Positions 63,189-64,000 of a DNA stretch of 64,000 nt are shown here, in pieces. The notes beneath the pieces are model-generated. The model saw nothing but the letters and a program-made list of their open reading frames with translations. It ran no database searches and was not told the DNA's origin. The DNA is from Planctomycetota bacterium. GTDB taxonomy: Bacteria; Planctomycetota; UBA1135; UBA2386. Numbering within the stretch: the first letter of the stretch is position 1; every line of letters begins with the position of its first letter. A program made the translations under genes and the position numbers. Location of the stretch: NCBI GenBank assembly GCA_016713175.1, contig JADJPQ010000002.1:186001-250000 (forward strand), given 5' to 3'.

Positions 63189-64000
63189 ATGCCCACCCAA
63201 ACGCAGGCAAACCGTTCGATCGCCATCGCGACGCCGCTGGGCGACGACGTGCTGCTGCTGGTGCGCATGACCGCGCGCGAACAGTTCAACCAGCCCTTCT
63301 CGATCGACGCCGAACTGCTGACCGAAGACAGCAGCATCGTCCCCGCCGACCTCCTCCGCCAGAACGTCACTCTCCGCGTCAACCTGCGCGACGGCTCGAC
63401 CCGCTGGTTCAACGGCCACGTCGCCGAGTTCCGCTGCCTGGGCACGCAGAAGGGCGGCCAGGGCGAACTGTTCTACCGGCACGCTGCGGTGATCCGCCCG
63501 TGGATCTGGCTGCTCGACCACGCCGCCGACTGCCGCATCCACCAGGACAAGACCGCCGTCGAGATCGTCAAGCAGGTGTTCACCGACCGCGGCTTCACCG
63601 ACGTCGACGACCAGCTGACCGGCACCTACCGAAAGCGCGAAGTCTGCGTCCAGTACCGCGAATCCGACCTCGCGTTCGTCAGTCGCCTGCTCGAGGAAGA
63701 AGGCATCGCCTGGCACTTCTCGCACACCGATGGCAACCACAAGCTGGTGCTGACCGACTCGGCCACCGGCCGGATCGAGACGCCCGGCTACGAAGTCGTC
63801 GAGTTCCGCGCCGAGAGCGGCACCGCCGGGGAGGAACGCATCAGCTCGTGGCGCAGTGCCCACGCCGTCCAGCCCGGCAGCTACTCGACCTACGAGTACG
63901 ACTTCGAGAAGCCCGAACTCGACCTGAACGTCAAGGCCGAAGCCAAGGCCGGCGACCCGCTGGCCTGGTTCGACCACGCCGGTGGCTACAAGACCGTCGC
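63189..64000 (+). CDS. tssI: T6SS spike protein VgrG (TssI), 5' part
   Basis: The frame from the ATG at 63189 runs open to the window end (271 codons). It shows the VgrG/gp27 fold: VLLLVRMTAREQFNQPFSID, GHVAEFRCLG, LFYRHAAVIRPWIWLLDHAADC, VEIVKQVFTDRGFTDVDDQL, CVQYRESDLAFVSRLLEEEGI, AWHFSHTDGNHKLVLTD and SWRSAHAVQPGSY. VgrG trimers tip the Hcp tube and carry PAAR and effectors. It is on the opposite strand and about 8.5 kb from the T6SS operon end, behind the accessory genes. The C-terminal part, where effectors are often fused, is outside the window. Confidence 0.93.
   Translation, partial: MPTQTQANRSIAIATPLGDDVLLLVRMTAREQFNQPFSIDAELLTEDSSIVPADLLRQNVTLRVNLRDGSTRWFNGHVAEFRCLGTQKGGQGELFYRHAAVIRPWIWLLDHAADCRIHQDKTAVEIVKQVFTDRGFTDVDDQLTGTYRKREVCVQYRESDLAFVSRLLEEEGIAWHFSHTDGNHKLVLTDSATGRIETPGYEVVEFRAESGTAGEERISSWRSAHAVQPGSYSTYEYDFEKPELDLNVKAEAKAGDPLAWFDHAGGYKTV

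Overview
The window is about 64 kb of very GC-rich bacterial chromosome with tightly packed genes and many 1-4 bp start/stop overlaps. The best guess for the host is a member of the Planctomycetota. That rests on a lipoprotein (5130-5915) of the 'DxDGxGEFG ... GY ... AWCAYAWP' type, on big secreted proteins with GGDTNxDG beta-helix repeats, and on a large Ser/Thr kinase. It is an inference from protein style, not a phylogenetic result.

The left part (1-24 kb) is mostly housekeeping. It holds rpsB-tsf with an odd Gly/Arg-rich tail on S2, a diguanylate cyclase, clpS with a DUF2017-like partner, an EVE-domain gene coupled to a beta-propeller lipoprotein, and a four-gene gliding-type ABC exporter operon with GldG-like and DUF4340 proteins. 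It continues with dnaK, a GT-C glycosyltransferase coupled to a MATE pump, a five-heme cytochrome c, an Alg14-Alg13-type glycosyltransferase and a tRNA-Leu(UAG). A REP-associated (Y1/HUH) transposase at 17.3-18.0 kb has a shrunken deletion copy about 1.5 kb away and probably cut a thioredoxin-like gene. A methyltransferase-family gene at 23.4-23.9 kb is broken by a frameshift and a stop.

The centre (24-55 kb) starts with a secreted protein built of three CCNG-containing repeats and a 1200-residue transmembrane kinase with an FGE-like C-terminus (PpkA-like). It then carries a full type VI secretion system on the minus strand: tssH(clpV)-G-F-E, tagJ, tssD(hcp), tssC, tssB, tssA, tagF, tssM, tssL, tssK, tssJ and tagH(FHA), in order of rising coordinate. 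The most upstream genes of that strand are two ORFs that together look like one kinase fold split into an N-lobe and a C-lobe that lacks the catalytic Asp. TssI (VgrG) begins at 63,189 and runs off the window, so all 13 core Tss proteins are represented. hcp sits between hairpins, one of which looks like an intrinsic terminator. A beta-helix gene lies downstream of clpV between two near-identical 38-bp copies of the clpV 3' end, suggesting insertion or duplication there.

The right part (55-63 kb) separates the T6SS operon from vgrG and is clearly accessory. It has an orphan zeta-toxin-like ATPase, a 1172-residue SIR2-like protein of lower GC that resembles anti-phage sirtuins, and a small membrane protein with a collagen-like stretch. 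These are followed by decayed IS remnants (ISKra4-like and IS3-like), a DUF2283-like gene coupled to a gene fragment, and a small secreted protein just ahead of vgrG.
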